Assembly: GCF_020042665.1 (NCBI RefSeq)
Contig: NZ_CP083376.1
Coordinates: 2,330,001-2,394,000 of the forward strand
DNA: 64,000 nt
Reading direction: 5' to 3'
Source of the DNA: Pseudoxanthomonas sp. X-1
Lineage (GTDB): Bacteria; Pseudomonadota; Gammaproteobacteria; Xanthomonadales; Xanthomonadaceae
Positions 62,228-64,000 of the stretch are shown here, piece by piece (the stretch's first letter is position 1; each line of letters begins with the position of its first letter). A program made the translations under genes and the position numbers. The notes beneath the pieces are model-generated. The model was not told the origin of the DNA, made no database searches, and saw nothing but the letters and a program-made list of their open reading frames with translations.

Positions 62228-62899
62228 CTAGAGCTCCAGCGAGTAGCCCAGCCCCCGGTGCGTGCGCACCGGATCGGGCTGCGCGCCGGCCGCGCGCAGC
62301 TTGGCGCGCAGGGTCTTGATGTGCGTATCCACGGTGCGGTCGGCACTGTCGGCATCGCGGTCCCAGCCGCGGTCCATCAGCTGGGCGCGGCTGAGGATCG
62401 CGCCGGGGCGCTGCAGCAGCGCGGCCAGCAGCGCGTATTCGTAACGGGTCAGGTCCAGCGGCTGGTCGCGGAAACGGATGCGATGGCCTTCGTGGTCGAT
62501 GGTGAACGCGCCTTGCGCGCGCTCGGCCGGCGCCGCGCTGGCCGGCCGGCGCAGGCGGGCGCGCACGCGCGCCACCAGCTCGCGCGGGGAGAACGGCTTG
62601 GCCACGTAGTCGTCCGCGCCCAGCTCCAGGCCCAGCACGCGGTCGATCTCGTCGTTGCGCGCGGTCAGGAACAGCACCGGCACCTGGCTGAAGGCGCGCA
62701 GCTGCCGGCACACCTCGAAACCGCTGCCGTCGGGCAGGCCGACGTCCAGCACCACCACGTCGATGCCGCCGCCGCGCAGGCGCGGCACCACCTCGCGCGC
62801 CAGCGCCACGTGCTCGGCCTGCAGGCCTTCGCTGCGCAGCGCATAGAGCACCGCGTCGGCGATGGCAGGCTCGTCTTCCACGACCAGGACCTTGGGCAT
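62228..62899 (-). CDS. creB: Two-component response regulator CreB
   Basis: 223 residues, OmpR family. Receiver with acidic pocket EDE near residues 8-10, phosphoacceptor D in VVLDVGLPDGSG near 53, and lysine in DDYVAKPFSPRELVARVRAR near 103. The winged-helix C-terminus contains VDTHIKTLRAKLR. The start at 62899 was chosen because the protein then begins directly with the receiver strand MPKVLVVEDEPAIADAV; another ATG at 62911 adds four residues. Upstream of creC on the same strand. Divergent from rlmJ 47 bases away. Confidence 0.93.
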   Translation of the reverse strand: MPKVLVVEDEPAIADAVLYALRSEGLQAEHVALAREVVPRLRGGGIDVVVLDVGLPDGSGFEVCRQLRAFSQVPVLFLTARNDEIDRVLGLELGADDYVAKPFSPRELVARVRARLRRPASAAPAERAQGAFTIDHEGHRIRFRDQPLDLTRYEYALLAALLQRPGAILSRAQLMDRGWDRDADSADRTVDTHIKTLRAKLRAAGAQPDPVRTHRGLGYSLEL

Positions 62900-62946
62900 G
62901 GCGCGCAGCATAGCCGTGCCCTGCCGCGCGCTCTATCCTTGCGCGC

Positions 62947-63804
62947 ATGAACTATCGACACGCCTTCCATGCCGGCAACCACGCCGACGTGCTCAAGCAC
63001 CTGGTCCTGGTCAACCTGCTGGAGGCGCTGAACCGCAAGGACAGCCCCTACTTCGTGCTCGACACCCACGCCGGGCGCGGCCACTACCTGCTGGCCTCGC
63101 CGGAGGCGCGCAAGACCTCCGAGGCCGAGCACGGGGTGTTCAAGCTGTTCGGCCAGCCGCAGCTGCACCCCAGCATCGAGGCCTACCTGCGCGCGGTGCA
63201 GGCGCACAACCCGGTCGGCGCGCTGGTGGCCTACCCCGGCTCGCCGCTGCTGGTGGCCCAGCACCTGCGCGAGGGCGACCGCCTGGCCGCCTGCGAACTG
63301 CAGCCCGAGGAGGCCCAGGCCCTGCGCGAGCTGTTCCACCGTGACGCGCGCGTGGCGGTGCATGCGCGCGACGGCTACGGCGCGATCAAGGCCCTGCTGC
63401 CGCCGCGCATCGGCCAGGTCAAGTACGGCCGTGGCCTGGTGCTGATCGACCCGCCCTACGAGGCGCAGGACGCCGAGTATCCGCAGATCATCGCCGCCGT
63501 GCGCGAGGGCCTGGCCCGCTGGCCCGGCGCCAGCTTCGCGGTCTGGTACCCGATCAAGCAGCGGCGCACGCTGCAGCCCTTCCTGCGCAAGGCCGCCGCG
63601 CTGCCGGCGCGCTCGGTCTGGCTGGCCGAGCTGCAGGTGCGCGCCGACGATTCGCCACTGCGGCTGGCCGGCAGCGGCATGCTGATGATCAACGCCCCCT
63701 GGCAGTTCGAGCAGGCCATCGCCCCGGCCCTGCCGCAGCTGCAGCAGGCCCTGGGCGAGGCCGGCGCGACCACCCGGCTGGAATGGCTGCGGCAGCCGGA
63801 CTGA
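62947..63804 (+). CDS. rlmJ: 23S rRNA (adenine(2030)-N6)-methyltransferase
   Basis: 285 residues, close to the 280 of E. coli RlmJ (formerly YhiR). The N-terminus MNYRHAFHAGNHADVLKHLV is diagnostic. The N6-adenine methyltransferase motif IV appears as LIDPPYE near residue 165. RlmJ methylates A2030 of 23S rRNA, a housekeeping modification. No neighbour suggests an operon; it is divergent from creB. Confidence 0.97.
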   Translation: MNYRHAFHAGNHADVLKHLVLVNLLEALNRKDSPYFVLDTHAGRGHYLLASPEARKTSEAEHGVFKLFGQPQLHPSIEAYLRAVQAHNPVGALVAYPGSPLLVAQHLREGDRLAACELQPEEAQALRELFHRDARVAVHARDGYGAIKALLPPRIGQVKYGRGLVLIDPPYEAQDAEYPQIIAAVREGLARWPGASFAVWYPIKQRRTLQPFLRKAAALPARSVWLAELQVRADDSPLRLAGSGMLMINAPWQFEQAIAPALPQLQQALGEAGATTRLEWLRQPD

Positions 63805-63807
63805 CGC

Positions 63808-64000
63808 CTAGAACTTCTTGCGCAGGGTCACGAACACCTGCCGCGGCGCGCCGGCCTGCATCGTGTTGTTGAGCGAGGCGGCGGTGTTGAAGAACTGCCC
63901 CGAGCCCAGCGCGGCGATATAGCGCTTGTCCAGCAGGTTGGTGGCGTTGAGCTGGATCTCGCTGTTGTCCCAGATCCCGCCGGCGAGGCGGTAGCCCAGC
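63808..64000 (-). CDS. TonB-dependent receptor, C-terminal end (runs off the window)
   Basis: 63 residues before the stop, read leftward. They contain the TonB-receptor C-terminal pattern of paired strands (IQLNATNLLDKRYIAALGSG, then APRQVFVTLRKKF) with the terminal phenylalanine needed for barrel insertion. The plug and the rest of the barrel lie beyond base 64000, so the substrate cannot be judged. It converges with rlmJ. Confidence 0.88.
   Translation of the reverse strand, partial: LGYRLAGGIWDNSEIQLNATNLLDKRYIAALGSGQFFNTAASLNNTMQAGAPRQVFVTLRKKF

Noticed and set aside
1..64000. CRISPR array, prophage or insertion sequence
   Set aside because: No regularly spaced direct repeats, no cas, integrase or transposase-like reading frames and no terminal inverted repeats with target duplications were seen.

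Overview
The window looks like about 64 kb of chromosome from a GC-rich gammaproteobacterium of the Xanthomonadaceae/Lysobacteraceae (Xanthomonas, Stenotrophomonas, Pseudoxanthomonas or Lysobacter type). The evidence is the family-typical sequence of the PEP synthase regulator and oligoribonuclease, H-NS of the long-linker xanthomonad type, TonB-dependent receptors, GC-rich palindromic repeats between genes and the high-GC codon use. I cannot name the genus from sequence alone.

The key landmark is a near-consensus XerC/XerD dif site at 14535-14562. GGGNAGGG octamers (KOPS, the FtsK loading motif) point towards it from both sides: 7 copies on the + strand to its left, and 13 copies on the - strand to its right, with none in the wrong orientation in a by-eye scan. 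The window therefore spans the replication terminus. Left of dif is mostly housekeeping: sodA (partial), tadA, orn, an MscS channel, ppsA with its regulator ppsR, a duplicated tRNA-Ala/tRNA-Glu unit, a histidine phosphatase, and an MFS exporter-aldo/keto reductase-Old Yellow Enzyme set divergent from a LysR gene.

Right of dif (about 14.5-35 kb) lies an accessory-looking stretch: a frameshifted GNAT acetyltransferase remnant, small secreted lipocalin/NTF2-like proteins, three short-chain dehydrogenases, AzoR with an HxlR regulator, DoxX and DUF1097 membrane proteins, and two paralogous NTP-exchange-like transporters. One transporter is followed by a MipA/OmpV outer-membrane protein and is divergent from a two-component system. 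TTAA direct repeats with an 11-bp period lie upstream of both transporters and suggest common control by that response regulator. Next come a DUF418 protein, pyrC, an H-NS-like protein, a ClC channel and a TerC/CBS protein.

From 40 to 50 kb there is an iron-uptake pair (TonB-dependent receptor with a Fur-like palindrome, plus a PepSY-flavodoxin-reductase fusion), an RND efflux pair, and a LysR regulator divergent from pirin. From 52.7 to 60.7 kb an ECF sigma factor and its RskA-type anti-sigma factor lead a tightly overlapping lipid-modification set (fatty-acid desaturase, FAD oxidoreductase, DUF1365, cyclopropane synthase-like methyltransferase, DUF1295, second methyltransferase), probably a stress-induced membrane-lipid remodelling regulon. 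The window ends with creBC, rlmJ and the 3' end of another TonB-dependent receptor.
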